Shown here one piece after another: positions 1 to 9,100 of a stretch of 29,756 bases of DNA; the first letter of the stretch is position 1; every line of letters starts with the position of its first letter. Origin of the DNA: JBGTCY01 sp041748615 (GTDB lineage: Bacteria; Bacteroidota; Bacteroidia; Chitinophagales; CAIOSU01); the NCBI GenBank assembly GCA_041748615.1, contig JBGTCY010000241.1:1-29756 (forward strand). Direction: 5' to 3'. The position numbers were made by a program, and so were the translations under genes. The notes beneath the pieces are model-generated. The model saw nothing but the letters and a program-made list of their open reading frames with translations, was not told the origin of the DNA and did no database searches.

Positions 1-200
1 ATATTCAATTGGACAATATCGAAATTCTCACTTCCAGATACATGCCGCTGGCGACCATTGAAATGCCGAGGGCTGTAGTGGTTGCAGACAAAGCCGCTCC
101 CGCAGCAAAAGGCGCTCCGGCAGCAAAAGGCGCGGCTAAACCGGAAGAAAAGAAACCGGATGCAAAGGCAGCCGAGAAGAAACCTGATGCGAAAAAATAA
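1..200 (+). CDS. rplY: 50S ribosomal protein bL25 (Ctc/L25 family), C-terminal end only
   Basis: The window opens inside this gene. The frame starting at base 3 reads straight through to the TAA at 198-200, and no upstream start is visible. The visible segment around LTSRYMPLATIEMPRAVV resembles the end of the CTC-type beta domain of bL25, which binds 5S rRNA in the large ribosomal subunit. It is followed by a low-complexity tail rich in Ala, Lys and Pro with repeated APAAKG and EKKPDAK units. Such charged, disordered tails are common in long bL25 proteins. The next gene is pth, a frequent neighbour of bL25 in bacteria, which supports the call. The TTG at 9 is an internal Leu codon, not a start. 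Only about 65 residues are seen, so the identification rests on this short match plus synteny. Confidence 0.72.
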   Translation, partial: IQLDNIEILTSRYMPLATIEMPRAVVVADKAAPAAKGAPAAKGAAKPEEKKPDAKAAEKKPDAKK

Positions 201-242
201 AACTCGCTGGAAGGTGTTTGTTCCATTTTTTAAAATGATTTT

Positions 243-281
243 AAATTTAAAAGGCAGTTCTTGTAACTGCCTTTTAAATTT
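243..281 (+). terminator. Strong hairpin between bL25 and pth (terminator or attenuator)
   Basis: Bases 243-259 and 265-281 are perfect reverse complements, giving a 17-bp stem around a 5-nt loop (cttgt). The core is AAAAGGCAGTT/AACTGCCTTTT and the 3' arm ends in a T-rich run, as in an intrinsic terminator. The hairpin ends three bases before the pth ribosome binding site. It could therefore terminate bL25 transcripts, attenuate readthrough into pth, or influence pth translation. Confidence 0.8.
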
Positions 282-283
282 TT

Positions 284-290
284 AGGAGGA
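284..290 (+). promoter_or_regulatory. Strong Shine-Dalgarno for pth, fixing a TTG start
   Basis: AGGAGGA lies six bases upstream of the TTG at 297. A consensus Shine-Dalgarno is uncommon in Bacteroidota. It is the main reason to accept TTG as the pth start, because no ATG gives the conserved N-terminus. Confidence 0.7.
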
Positions 291-296
291 TTCAAC

Positions 297-845
297 TTGA
301 AATATCTCATAGCCGGACTTGGAAACATTGGCGATGAATATACCGAAACCCGGCATAACATCGGATTTAAAGTGGCTGACGCGCTGGCGACAGACGCGTT
401 TACGCTTGACCGCCATGTTTTTTATGCTCAGTTAAAATATAAAGGCAGAAGCCTGCACATCATCAAGCCGACCACTTATATGAACCTCAGCGGGAAAGCG
501 CTCCGCTATTGGTTGGATTACTTGAAAATTCCGGTTGAAAATTCATTAGTCATCACGGACGACATCGCGCTTCCATTTGGAAAAATCAGAATCAAAAAAA
601 ACGGCAGTGACGGTGGGCACAATGGTTTAAAAAGCATCATTGAATCTTTGGGCACTGTTGAATTTCCACGGCTGCGGTTTGGCATTGGCGGTGATTTTCA
701 AAAAGGCGGGCAAGTGAATTATGTGTTGGGAAAATGGAACACGGAGGAAAAAAAACAGTTGGATGAAAAGATAGCCCATGTGGTGGAGTCGGTGAAAAGC
801 TTTGTGACGGTGGGGATTGAGCGTACGATGAATGAATTTAATTGA
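297..845 (+). CDS. pth: Peptidyl-tRNA hydrolase
   Basis: This cytoplasmic esterase releases tRNA from prematurely dropped peptidyl-tRNA, an essential recycling step in translation. The 182-residue protein has the usual Pth length and hallmarks: the N-terminal GLGNIGDEY followed by TRHNIGF (catalytic His20 in the family), the KPTTYMNLSGKA segment with the conserved Asn, a DDIALPFGKIR loop containing the conserved Asp, and GSDGGHNGLKSI. The start is TTG, supported by AGGAGGA at 284-290 and by MKYLIAGLGN aligning with the family N-terminus. It follows bL25 across a strong hairpin and converges with the next gene, only six bases separating the two stop codons. Confidence 0.96.
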   Translation: MKYLIAGLGNIGDEYTETRHNIGFKVADALATDAFTLDRHVFYAQLKYKGRSLHIIKPTTYMNLSGKALRYWLDYLKIPVENSLVITDDIALPFGKIRIKKNGSDGGHNGLKSIIESLGTVEFPRLRFGIGGDFQKGGQVNYVLGKWNTEEKKQLDEKIAHVVESVKSFVTVGIERTMNEFN

Positions 846-851
846 AAGCAC

Positions 852-1574
852 TCAATATCTCTTCTTGAACCGTTCATAACATTGCAGCAACGCGAGACTG
901 ACTTCATACATGGAAGACTGTCGCACGAAATCAGGGTTCAGCTTACAAGAACCAATGAAAATTTCCAAATCGTCATCGGGAATATCGAACAAGCCGGAAT
1001 AAATCAGGTAGCGGGTGATGTCTTTGAGCGCGTCATCCAATTCTTTTTGGTTCAATAATTCAACATACTTTCGTTTTTCCGCTTCCGCTTTGCTGAACAT
1101 CTGGTAAAGCATGGAAACGGGATTCATGATGCCTGCCAGTCCGCTTCTGACAATCGGGTCGTAGCGATGGCTACCGATACGGGCTTTCGCCTCTTCCAAC
1201 TCATCCAAAGTGCGTTGCGGGCGCACGATAATCGGTTTGTCAAACCTGATTTCCAAAAGATAAACTTCCACGATAATATCATATTCCGGTTTGGGGATGG
1301 AATCTCTGAAATTGACCGCGACTGTTTTGTAGCCCCTGCATGAAATCTTGATTTCATCCTGCCGGTTGATTTGGATTACAAAGGTGCCGTCAGGATTGCC
1401 AAACACTCCGCGTCCGGTGGTCATATTGACAATGAGCAGGTCGCTGAATCCGATAGGCGGATGCTGAATCACCTGCCCTTTTACCAAAATGGTAGAATCC
1501 TGAGCCTTACCCGGCAGGTAAATGCAAAAGGTGAAAAGAAAAAAGAAGTCAATAAATAGCAGTAAACGATTCAT
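852..1574 (-). CDS. Secreted hypothetical protein with carboxypeptidase-regulatory-like N-terminal domain
   Basis: I do not recognise a specific function. The ATG at 1574 (MNRLLLF...) is preferred over an upstream TTG at 1586 because it opens directly into a hydrophobic signal peptide ending near GKAQ. The next ~95 residues (VKGQVIQHPPIGFSDLLIVNMTTGRGVFGNPDGTF...) look like the carboxypeptidase-D regulatory-like beta-sandwich common in Bacteroidota envelope proteins. The C-terminal half is predicted helical, charged and rich in Glu/Lys, with no motif I can name. The protein is probably periplasmic. It stands alone between the convergent pth gene and fabF, with about 200 bp of repeat-bearing spacer on the fabF side. 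Confidence 0.72.
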   Translation of the reverse strand: MNRLLLFIDFFFLFTFCIYLPGKAQDSTILVKGQVIQHPPIGFSDLLIVNMTTGRGVFGNPDGTFVIQINRQDEIKISCRGYKTVAVNFRDSIPKPEYDIIVEVYLLEIRFDKPIIVRPQRTLDELEEAKARIGSHRYDPIVRSGLAGIMNPVSMLYQMFSKAEAEKRKYVELLNQKELDDALKDITRYLIYSGLFDIPDDDLEIFIGSCKLNPDFVRQSSMYEVSLALLQCYERFKKRY

Positions 1575-1707
1575 CTCTGTAAGCAATATTATCTAACTCA
1601 CGGCAAAAAAATAAATTGTATTCCGGAAAATAGATCCCCAATAACTTCTGACGAGCAACGCTACTAAAGCGAATTTACGCGGAAACGAAAATAGTACGCG
1701 CCCTAAA

Positions 1708-1756
1708 AGTCCATAGACGATAGTCCATTGTCCATAGAAAATAGTCAATGGATTTT
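1708..1756. repeat. Short palindromic 'tccatag/tccattg' repeat downstream of fabF
   Basis: Within this stretch GTCCAT recurs three times, and TCCATTG (1724-1730) pairs with CAATGGA (1746-1752) across a 15-nt loop. It lies just after the fabF stop on the fabF transcript side. It may be a degenerate dispersed repeat or a weak transcript-end structure. The stem is only 7 bp. Confidence 0.4.
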
Positions 1757-1776
1757 GGGAATTTTTTAAAACTGCT

Positions 1777-3027
1777 TTAAATGAATTTTTTAACGATGAC
1801 AGAAGCGTTGTGGCCGCCAAAGCCGAAGGTGTTGCTGAGGGCGGCACGCACGGTGCGGTTTTGCGCTTTGTTGAATGTGAAATTCAGGCGGGAGTCTAAT
1901 TGCGGGTCGTCCGTGAAATGATTGATGGTTGGCGGGATGGCGTCATTTTTTACGGCAAGGATGCTGACAATCGCCTCCACCGCGCCTGCCGCGCCCAGCA
2001 GGTGACCGGTCATGGATTTGGTGGAACTGATGTTGAGGCGGTAAGCATCTTCTCCGAAAACTTTCTGAATGGCAATGGTTTCTGCAATATCGCCTAAGGG
2101 CGTGGAAGTGCCGTGTACGTTGATGTAGTCAATATCCGTGATGCTCAAGCCGCCATCGTCAAGGGTTTGCAGCATGACGTTCATCGCTCCCAATCCCTCC
2201 GGGTGTGGAGCAGTGAGGTGGTGCGCATCGGCTGTCAAACCGCCCCCGGCAACTTCGGCATAGATGGCAGCTCCACGGGCTTTGGCGTGTTCGAGTTCTT
2301 CGAGGACGAGCGCTCCGGAACCTTCGCCCAGCACAAATCCGTCACGGTCTAAATCGAAAGGACGGGAGGCGGAACCAGGGTCGTCATTGCGCTGTGAGAG
2401 CGCTTTCATGGCGGAAAATCCACCGATACCTGATTCAGTGACAGCCGCTTCGGAGCCGCCTGTAATGATGATATCGGCTTTTCCAAGCCGGATATAATTG
2501 AAAGCGTCAATAATCGCATGGGTGGAAGACGCGCAGGCGGAAACGGTGGCAAAGTTGACGCCCCTGAATCCATATTTAATGGAGATGTGTCCGGCAGCGA
2601 TGTCAATAATCATTCTCGGAATAAAGAAAGGGCTGAAGCGAGGTTCCTTGTTCCCGTTGAAATAGCCTTCCATTTCCACATCGAAGGCTTTGATGCCTCC
2701 AATACCTGAACCCCAGATAACGCCTACGCGGTCTTTGTTAATTTTTTCCAAGTCAAAACCGGCATCACGGATGGCTTCATCAGCAGTCGCTAAGGCAAAC
2801 AGCGAAAAACGGTCTAACCTGCGGACTTCTTTTTTGTCCAGCAAATTGGAGGGGTCGAAGTCTTTTACTTCACAGGCAAAGCGCGTTTTGAACTTCGCGG
2901 CATCGAACTGGGTGATGGGACCTGCCCCTGAACTGCCGGACAAGAGCGCTTTCCAGAAATCAGACAGATTGTTCCCTAAAGGGGTGACAGCTCCCAAGCC
3001 GGTGACTACGACTCTTGGAAAAGGCAT
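1777..3027 (-). CDS. fabF: 3-oxoacyl-[acyl-carrier-protein] synthase II (KAS II)
   Basis: This enzyme condenses malonyl-ACP with acyl-ACP in fatty acid chain elongation. The 416-residue protein has the full FabF architecture: RVVVTGLGAVTPLGN at the N-terminus, the nucleophile in TVSACASSTHA (Cys165), the two active-site histidines in VHGTSTPLGD (His305) and TGHLLGAAGA (His342), the conserved Lys in STKSMTGH, and the C-terminal NTFGFGGHNAS loop. All catalytic residues are intact. acpP lies 14 bp upstream on the same strand and supplies its carrier protein, so the two are almost certainly co-transcribed from the promoter in front of acpP. The start ATG at 3027 matches the family N-terminus. Confidence 0.97.
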   Translation of the reverse strand: MPFPRVVVTGLGAVTPLGNNLSDFWKALLSGSSGAGPITQFDAAKFKTRFACEVKDFDPSNLLDKKEVRRLDRFSLFALATADEAIRDAGFDLEKINKDRVGVIWGSGIGGIKAFDVEMEGYFNGNKEPRFSPFFIPRMIIDIAAGHISIKYGFRGVNFATVSACASSTHAIIDAFNYIRLGKADIIITGGSEAAVTESGIGGFSAMKALSQRNDDPGSASRPFDLDRDGFVLGEGSGALVLEELEHAKARGAAIYAEVAGGGLTADAHHLTAPHPEGLGAMNVMLQTLDDGGLSITDIDYINVHGTSTPLGDIAETIAIQKVFGEDAYRLNISSTKSMTGHLLGAAGAVEAIVSILAVKNDAIPPTINHFTDDPQLDSRLNFTFNKAQNRTVRAALSNTFGFGGHNASVIVKKFI

Positions 3028-3041
3028 GAATCGGATAAGGT

Positions 3042-3278
3042 TTACTTAATGTGTTCTTCCAAATAGGCGATTGCCTGTCCCACCGTGGTGATGGTTTCCG
3101 CCTTTTCATCAGGGATGGAGATATTGAACTCTTTTTCAAATTCCATAATCAGTTCCACGGTGTCTAAAGAGTCAGCACCAAGGTCATTGGCAAAGCTGGC
3201 TTCATTGGTGACGGCTGCTTCTTCCACACCCAACTTGTCAACGATGATTTTTTTTACTCTTGCTGAAATGTCAGACAT
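3042..3278 (-). CDS. acpP: Acyl carrier protein
   Basis: This small acidic cytoplasmic protein carries growing acyl chains on a 4'-phosphopantetheine arm attached by AcpS. It has 78 residues, the standard ACP length. The attachment serine is Ser37 in DLGADSLDTVELIMEFE, followed by the usual FNISIPDEKAETI helix. It is the first gene of an acpP-fabF unit and has a good Bacteroidota-type promoter 30-60 bases upstream. No strong Shine-Dalgarno is visible, which is normal for the phylum. Confidence 0.97.
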   Translation of the reverse strand: MSDISARVKKIIVDKLGVEEAAVTNEASFANDLGADSLDTVELIMEFEKEFNISIPDEKAETITTVGQAIAYLEEHIK

Positions 3279-3309
3279 AAAAAATGAGGTTTGGTTTTAA
3301 AATCGAGTG

Positions 3310-3340
3310 CAAAGTAACCCTTTTGAACATAGATTACCAA
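3310..3340 (-). promoter_or_regulatory. Bacteroidota-type promoter of acpP-fabF
   Basis: Read on the minus strand, TACTTTG (plus-strand 3310-3316) matches the -7 element TAnnTTTG in seven of eight positions in its extended form, with TTG (3338-3340) 21 bases upstream as a -33 element. This leaves a leader of about 25-30 bases before the acpP ATG. The placement and spacing fit the primary sigma factor of Bacteroidota. Confidence 0.55.
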
Positions 3341-3464
3341 CACCTGAGATTTTTTTTTACGCACAGTTAATATTAAATGATTGATTTTCAAACTTTTAGT
3401 AAAAGATAAGCCATTGGATTTTCATCATCAGAAACCTGTTTTCAAAAGAGTTTCCGACTGAAAA

Positions 3465-4751
3465 CTAAACCTCCAGCACCGCTTTCACAGGGTCGCTTCC
3501 CGTGAGTAGAAAGGATGGATTTTCGAGCAGTTGTTTCACTTTGACAAGGAAGCTGACTGACTCCTTTCCGTCAACTATCCGGTGGTCGTAAGATACCGCC
3601 AGATACATCATCGGGCGAATGACGACCTGACCATTCAGCGCAATCGGGCGCTCTTCAATTTTATGCATTCCGAGAATCGCGGATTGCGGGGCATTCAGGA
3701 TTGGCGTTGAAAGCAATGAGCCAAACACTCCGCCATTGCTGACGGTGAAGGTGCCTCCGGTCATTTCATCTAAGGTGAGCTTGTTATCGCGTCCGCGCGT
3801 TCCGAGGTCAACGATTGTTTTTTCAATTTCCGCCATCGTTAATGATTCAGCGTTGCGGATAACAGGAACCACCAATCCACGGGGTGTGGATACAGCAATG
3901 CCGATATCGCAGTAATTGTGATAGACGATATTTTCATCTTCAATGATGCCGTTCACTGCCGGGAATTCCTGCAGGGCGATACAGCATGCTCTTGTGAAAA
4001 ACGACATGAAGCCCAACCCCACTCCGTGTTGTTCTTTGAACTTGTCTTTATATTGATTGCGAATTTGCATGATGGCGCTCATGTCCACCTCGTTGAAAGT
4101 AGTGAGCATGGCGGTATCATTCTTGGCACCGACCAATCTGCGGGCAATCGTTTTGCGCAACTGCGACATTTTTTCCTTGCGTGTTTCGCGACTGAATGCT
4201 CCTTTTTTGGCGGAAGCGCCATTGCCGTTTGAAGGTTGAGCCACAGCAGCCAGCGCATCCTCTTTGGTGATTCTGCCGTCCTTTCCGGTGCCTTTCACTT
4301 TGGAAGGAGTGATGTTGTGTTCAGCCAGCAACTTGGCGGCTGCCGGTGACGGCACACCCTGGGCATAACTTACTTCTTTGGACCCAACGGCTGCCGGCTC
4401 TGTCGCCTTTTCTTTTTTTGATTCTGTTTTTTGCTCTGTTAAGGGCGCAGCTTTTTCTTCCTCGGTCGCAACTTTTTCCTCTGCAGGCGCGGTTTTCTTA
4501 GATTCTTTAGGCGGGGCTACCGAAGTATCAATTTTCGCGATGACTGCACCGATGGCAACAGTTTCACCTGCTTCCACTTCAATTTTCACTTTGCCGGGTT
4601 TCTCAGCTGCCACTTCAAACGTAGCCTTATCGGAATCAATTTCGCAGAGCGGTTGGTCAATATCCACTATTTCACCGTCTTTCACCAACCAGTTTGCGAT
4701 GGTGACTTCATTGATGGATTCGCCTACAACGGGAACTTTTACTTCGAGCAT
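3465..4751 (-). CDS. sucB: 2-oxoglutarate dehydrogenase E2, dihydrolipoyllysine succinyltransferase
   Basis: This is the core of the 2-oxoglutarate dehydrogenase complex. It transfers succinyl from the E1-bound intermediate via a swinging lipoyl arm to CoA in the TCA cycle. The 428-residue protein has a lipoyl domain at 1-77 with the modified lysine in DSDKATFEV (Lys42), a long Ala/Glu/Lys/Pro linker, a peripheral-subunit-binding domain at about 133-170 (SPAAAKLLAEHNI...GKDGRITKEDAL), and the catalytic domain at about 190-428 with DHRIVDG (His390, Asp394). One lipoyl domain and the E1o partner sucA further along the strand support the oxoglutarate rather than the pyruvate complex. Unusually, sucA is not adjacent but lies 6.8 kb away beyond a glycosylation island. 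Confidence 0.95.
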   Translation of the reverse strand: MLEVKVPVVGESINEVTIANWLVKDGEIVDIDQPLCEIDSDKATFEVAAEKPGKVKIEVEAGETVAIGAVIAKIDTSVAPPKESKKTAPAEEKVATEEEKAAPLTEQKTESKKEKATEPAAVGSKEVSYAQGVPSPAAAKLLAEHNITPSKVKGTGKDGRITKEDALAAVAQPSNGNGASAKKGAFSRETRKEKMSQLRKTIARRLVGAKNDTAMLTTFNEVDMSAIMQIRNQYKDKFKEQHGVGLGFMSFFTRACCIALQEFPAVNGIIEDENIVYHNYCDIGIAVSTPRGLVVPVIRNAESLTMAEIEKTIVDLGTRGRDNKLTLDEMTGGTFTVSNGGVFGSLLSTPILNAPQSAILGMHKIEERPIALNGQVVIRPMMYLAVSYDHRIVDGKESVSFLVKVKQLLENPSFLLTGSDPVKAVLEV

Positions 4752-4847
4752 GTTTATTTAATTTAATGATTTCAAATTTTGAAACTAAAATTCCTCTTTT
4801 CTTTTAAAGAAGAATTTTACGAAATTAATCATTCATCATCAAGCGAT

Positions 4848-5471
4848 ATGAACATTGAATTTGATACATGGTTTAAAAAACATTATCTCTCCGGGCTGGC
4901 TCAAAGCAATCGCTTCGAAACCATGTACATCGCGCTTGATCTGTTTTTGAAAAATAATGGTAAAGTGATTGTGGAAACAGGTGTCACCCGAAAAGCGGAC
5001 CACTGGCTTGACGGCATGTCCACTATAGTTTTCGGCAGTTTTAGTAAAAAATATCATTGTCAGTTGCATGCTGTTGATGTTAATCCCGAATCAATTCAGG
5101 TTTGTAAAAGTCTGACTAATGAATGTAAAGAATATATTTCATATCACACGAGCGACTCCGTTGTGTTTCTTCAAAATTTTAAACAAAAAATTGACTTGCT
5201 GTATCTGGATTCCATGGATTGTCCGGGAGATGATGCGATTACATCTGAACAACTGATTCAATCACAACAACATCAGTTAGCGGAAATGACAGCTTCTATG
5301 AATAAATTATCAGATGACCCGATTATCCTGTTGGATGATAATGATTATCAAAACGGAGGAAAAACCAGGCTGACAAAATTTTTTCTTGAGCAACAAGGTT
5401 TTCAGGAAATAATGAGTTGGAAACAATCACTGTGGGTGCTACACAGAGGTCTTAAATATAATCATCTATAA
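4848..5471 (+). CDS. Class I SAM-dependent methyltransferase (Methyltransf_24-like)
   Basis: This is probably a cytoplasmic methyltransferase that modifies a sugar or glycan precursor; the substrate is unknown. The ATG at 4848 (MNIEFDTWFKKHYL) is preferred over the TTG at 4779, whose extension has no family-like sequence. In the 207-residue form the SAM-binding motif I is VIVETGVTRK (40-49), the acidic ribose contact lies in HAVDVNPE (74-81), and the strand 4 motif is LLYLDSMD (117-124). IILLDDND and the lone tail strand follow the same fold. It is the only plus-strand gene between pth and the Nif3-like gene. It is divergent from sucB, and its 3' end overlaps the opposing glycosyltransferase by 20 bp, so the pair share an antisense tail. 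Confidence 0.78.
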   Translation: MNIEFDTWFKKHYLSGLAQSNRFETMYIALDLFLKNNGKVIVETGVTRKADHWLDGMSTIVFGSFSKKYHCQLHAVDVNPESIQVCKSLTNECKEYISYHTSDSVVFLQNFKQKIDLLYLDSMDCPGDDAITSEQLIQSQQHQLAEMTASMNKLSDDPIILLDDNDYQNGGKTRLTKFFLEQQGFQEIMSWKQSLWVLHRGLKYNHL

Positions 5472-6156
5472 AATTTCTGGCTTGATGATGATAACCAAGT
5501 CCCGTAGTTACTTTTCCAATGTGCTGGACTAAGGAATAATTCACTGCAAACAGTTTTACTCCATGTAAATGGCAAAAAGTTCTCAGCGCATGGTCATATG
5601 GTTCAGCTCCAAAGTGTCTGAGGATGTGTCGACCAAAAGCCCGTGCCACAGGAACGGGATAGAGCATAGCCTGTGTGTTCCGGAAATGTGAAACAGCCAA
5701 TTTGATCAACTCTATTTTTCCGCTATTGTTCCAGTGCTTCATGGAATACAACGACACAATACTTTTTTCATCAGGAATTAGTTTTTCCACTTCACTCAAA
5801 TGCCGCATAAATTTATCTGACACCTTCACATCATCTTCTAAAATCAATCCGTCTTTGGTGTGCAATAAAGTTTGGGCATAATTGTATTGTCCGTTGAGTT
5901 GCACGTCATCATACATTTTTTCAGTACGATACACGCGGGAGATTGAACATATATACTCAGAATATAACGCGCATATTCCACCGGTATATTCTTCTGTTTT
6001 ATCCGGATGATTCTTGCGCACAATCTCGAGAACAGTCTCGGATTCCTGACCTTGAAAAAAAAGTTCGACCTCAATGTTTGGTTCCTTGAAACTGCGCAGC
6101 GTTTCCGTCAGATAAGAAGGTTCACGGGCGCAGGAAAGAATACTAACTGTTTTCAT
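5452..6156 (-). CDS. GT-A type glycosyltransferase
   Basis: This is a probable sugar transferase for a surface glycan; donor and acceptor are unknown. The 234-residue protein begins MKTVSILSCAREPSYLTETLRSF, as in GT-A nucleotide-sugar transferases. It carries an acidic metal-binding motif in LILEDDVKVS (106-110, LEDDV), comparable to the EDD motifs of GT13- and GT25-like enzymes. PYDHALRTF (187-195) and SLVQHIGK (208-215) near the C-terminus also fit this group. There is no signal peptide or membrane segment, so it likely acts at the inner face of the membrane. Its start overlaps the end of the upstream 1063-residue glycosyltransferase by 14 bp, indicating translational coupling. Its 3' end overlaps the opposing methyltransferase. 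Confidence 0.75.
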   Translation of the reverse strand: MKTVSILSCAREPSYLTETLRSFKEPNIEVELFFQGQESETVLEIVRKNHPDKTEEYTGGICALYSEYICSISRVYRTEKMYDDVQLNGQYNYAQTLLHTKDGLILEDDVKVSDKFMRHLSEVEKLIPDEKSIVSLYSMKHWNNSGKIELIKLAVSHFRNTQAMLYPVPVARAFGRHILRHFGAEPYDHALRTFCHLHGVKLFAVNYSLVQHIGKVTTGLGYHHQARNFIDDYI

Positions 6157-9100
6157 GTAATCTATGAGTCAAAACTTCCCGAACCATTTCGATGTATTGG
6201 TCTTTCATTTTTACCACATCATATTGTGATGCCCATGCTCTGCGTGCTTGCGCGCTATTATAAATTTTATCCCGCTGTGCAAAAATTTTATACATGTATT
6301 GCGCGGCAATTTCTAAATCGGGCATAAAAAAACTGCCATACGCTTTTCCAAATGCCTCATAATAACCCGGAATTTCAAACTTGGTGGGTACGGCATAAAC
6401 CAAGCCGCTTTCGCAAATCGTTCGATGGGCCGTGTTGTCTGAAAGAATAACGGGAAGTCCGAGAGCAAGCGCTTCGCGGGGTGTAATGGAAAAGCCTTCA
6501 CCCATTGAGAGGAAAACATAGGCATCCAATGAAGTCATGAATTTCAAATAATCGCTGTCGGAAAGCCCTTCAACAAAAAATTCAATCCGCTCATCGTCAT
6601 TGATAATATTTTCGATTTTCCTGATTTCTCCTCTAAATCCATTACGGCTGTGAATCTTTAATTTCACTTTTTCATTTCCTTCCGGAAAAGCCATCCGGAA
6701 CGCTTCAATCACCCCCGCTATATTTTTCCGCATCCAAATGCCGGCAGTAATACCGAAAGTGAAAATTTCATTCGCCTTTTTCTTGATTGGATGTTCAAGA
6801 AAATGCTTCAAATTACAAGCAAGCGGTAAAACGTGGAGCGGCTTTTCCACTCCGCTGTTTTTGTAAACATCCGTTAGCCATTTATCGGGCAGCCACACAG
6901 CATCAAACCGGTTGTTGATGACGCTCACCCACTCTTCCGGTATGGCGGAACTTTCGAACATCGAGTAGCAAATCTTTACAGTTGATTCTTTGGGCACACA
7001 TTTGTATGGCGTGAACTTTTGATGATGTTGCAACACGTCCGTAAAAATGGCGAGTTTACCGGGTGTTCCGTTGCGGGTGATTTTTTTGTAAAGAGCCGAA
7101 GCAATATCTTCCGGACTTGGGTCGCGTGTGGGAATGCCGTTAATGGAAAATTTTCCTTCCAGCATTTCTGCAATCACGATTCCTTGTCTTCCGATGCTAT
7201 CGCGTTTCTTTACATGACCGACAATCGTTACATCCACAATTTCCTTTCTGAATTCATTTTTGGAAAACCTTTCCGGCAACAAGGGAATTTTAAACAACAA
7301 TTCATTTTCAATCAACACATCTACCAGCTTTTCAAACGATTCAGAAAAATTTCCTGATGAAAGTTTATTTGCAATCAGGTTTTCGAATAACCGATTTTCA
7401 TCATTTTCAGAAATTTCAACTAACAATTCTTTTTCATTTAACTGAATTAAAAATTCAAATTCCTCCTGCTGCACTGTTGCTTCCGGGTTGAAAATATATC
7501 TGAAATTTTCTTGCTCCGGCAATATGCTTTGCAACAATTTCAGAACATGTTTCATCACGCGCTGCGGAGTAACGGAATTCAGGCAAATCCGGTGAGAGCA
7601 ATTTATCGCCACATCATAGTTGCAGGCAATATGACAAACGCCCGCCTTTCCCCAAATCACTTCCCGATGCTCCGCGAAACTCATCCACGTGCCCGGACCG
7701 GTGGGACCATGAATCGTAACTGTGGGTGTGTTAAATGCACCTGCGAGGTGCGTCATACCTGAATCATTGCCTACATGAAACAACGCCCCGGCAAGCAGAT
7801 CTCCAATCACTTCCAGATTTCCTTTTGGAATGGAAACGCGCTCGGGAATTTTTTCAAACAACTCATCTGCCTTCGGGTCATTGGGACCTAATATCAATTG
7901 ACAATTCAAATCTTCAAATTCATTTAACAGTATCTCAATCAATTTCCCGTATTTATAAGCTGGCCAATACTTAGCCTCAAATCCTGCACCCGGATGCACC
8001 GTGAAATATTTATCCGGGCTGTTCGATTCAGATTTGAAATAAGAAAAGCGTACAAAGGAATTGTCAATCTCAGGATGCAAGGTTGCCACCCCATCTAAGT
8101 AATGCCTGAAAGCATGCTGATTTAATCTGCGATAAGATGGGAACCAAATTTTGTGGGTGCTCTCATTTTTTCTGTAAGAAGGGTAATTGCTGAGGTCAAT
8201 GATTTTATCATAGTCAGCATGATTTGCTTTCTCAATAAAATCTTCCGGGAAAATTTCATAATCCTGCAATTGTTTTTTGAGCAAGCCATGGAAAGCATTA
8301 GGCGCGCAAATTGAAATTTTATCCGAAACCATTGCGATTTTATGGATGGCGGGAAGCGTAAACAGAAAGTCACCCAAGCCGCCAAAACTTTTATACACCA
8401 GTGTGTTTTTCCAGCGCATTTTTTCTTCTGAAACGGTAATCGCATCTTTCACTTTTTCCCAAAACAGAGCCGGAGCATTGAGCATCTCGGTTCTTGCCTC
8501 ATCGGGATAAGCAGGATAATACGGATTTGAATGAAACCCCACATTCCCGTTAGTGATGGTTTTGCATCCCGACAAAAAAGCTTCAGCCGCAATTCTGCCG
8601 CCCGGTTCGGGCCAAACAGGTTTAAAGAAAAAATATTCGGAAGCTGCCATCGCATCAAGAATTTCCTTATTCGGTCGTTTTCCTTTCAGTGTAATATTTG
8701 CAGGTAGTTCCCGCCCAATCACATTATCGCCATAAACATCTATTTTAAAATGCGGGTTTTCATTGGCAAAATCCACCAAAGCGTGTCCTCCCTTTTTCCA
8801 ACTCAAATCGCCCACGAAACAAACCGTATCCTTTTTTTTCGGAAGGGAGCAAATATTTTCCACGTCAACAGGTGGTGGTAATATTAAATGATGTTGAATC
8901 ACTGCTCCATAGATGGCTTCGTGCATTTCGTAATGTTTGGGAGAAACAAACACGGAGAGTTTCGCGTGCGCAAATAATTTCCGATAATTGCTGAACCGTT
9001 CGCTGTCGCAACAGCCTTTCACTTTACGGTCAACAAAACACAGTGCGGTGCGCTTGGCACAGAAATTATAATCATGCTCCCACTTGACATAAGGCTTGCC

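Noticed and set aside
1593..1847. 84-residue minus-strand frame overlapping the fabF 3' end
   Set aside because: It overlaps fabF in another frame and then covers repeat-like intergenic DNA; no protein family resemblance.
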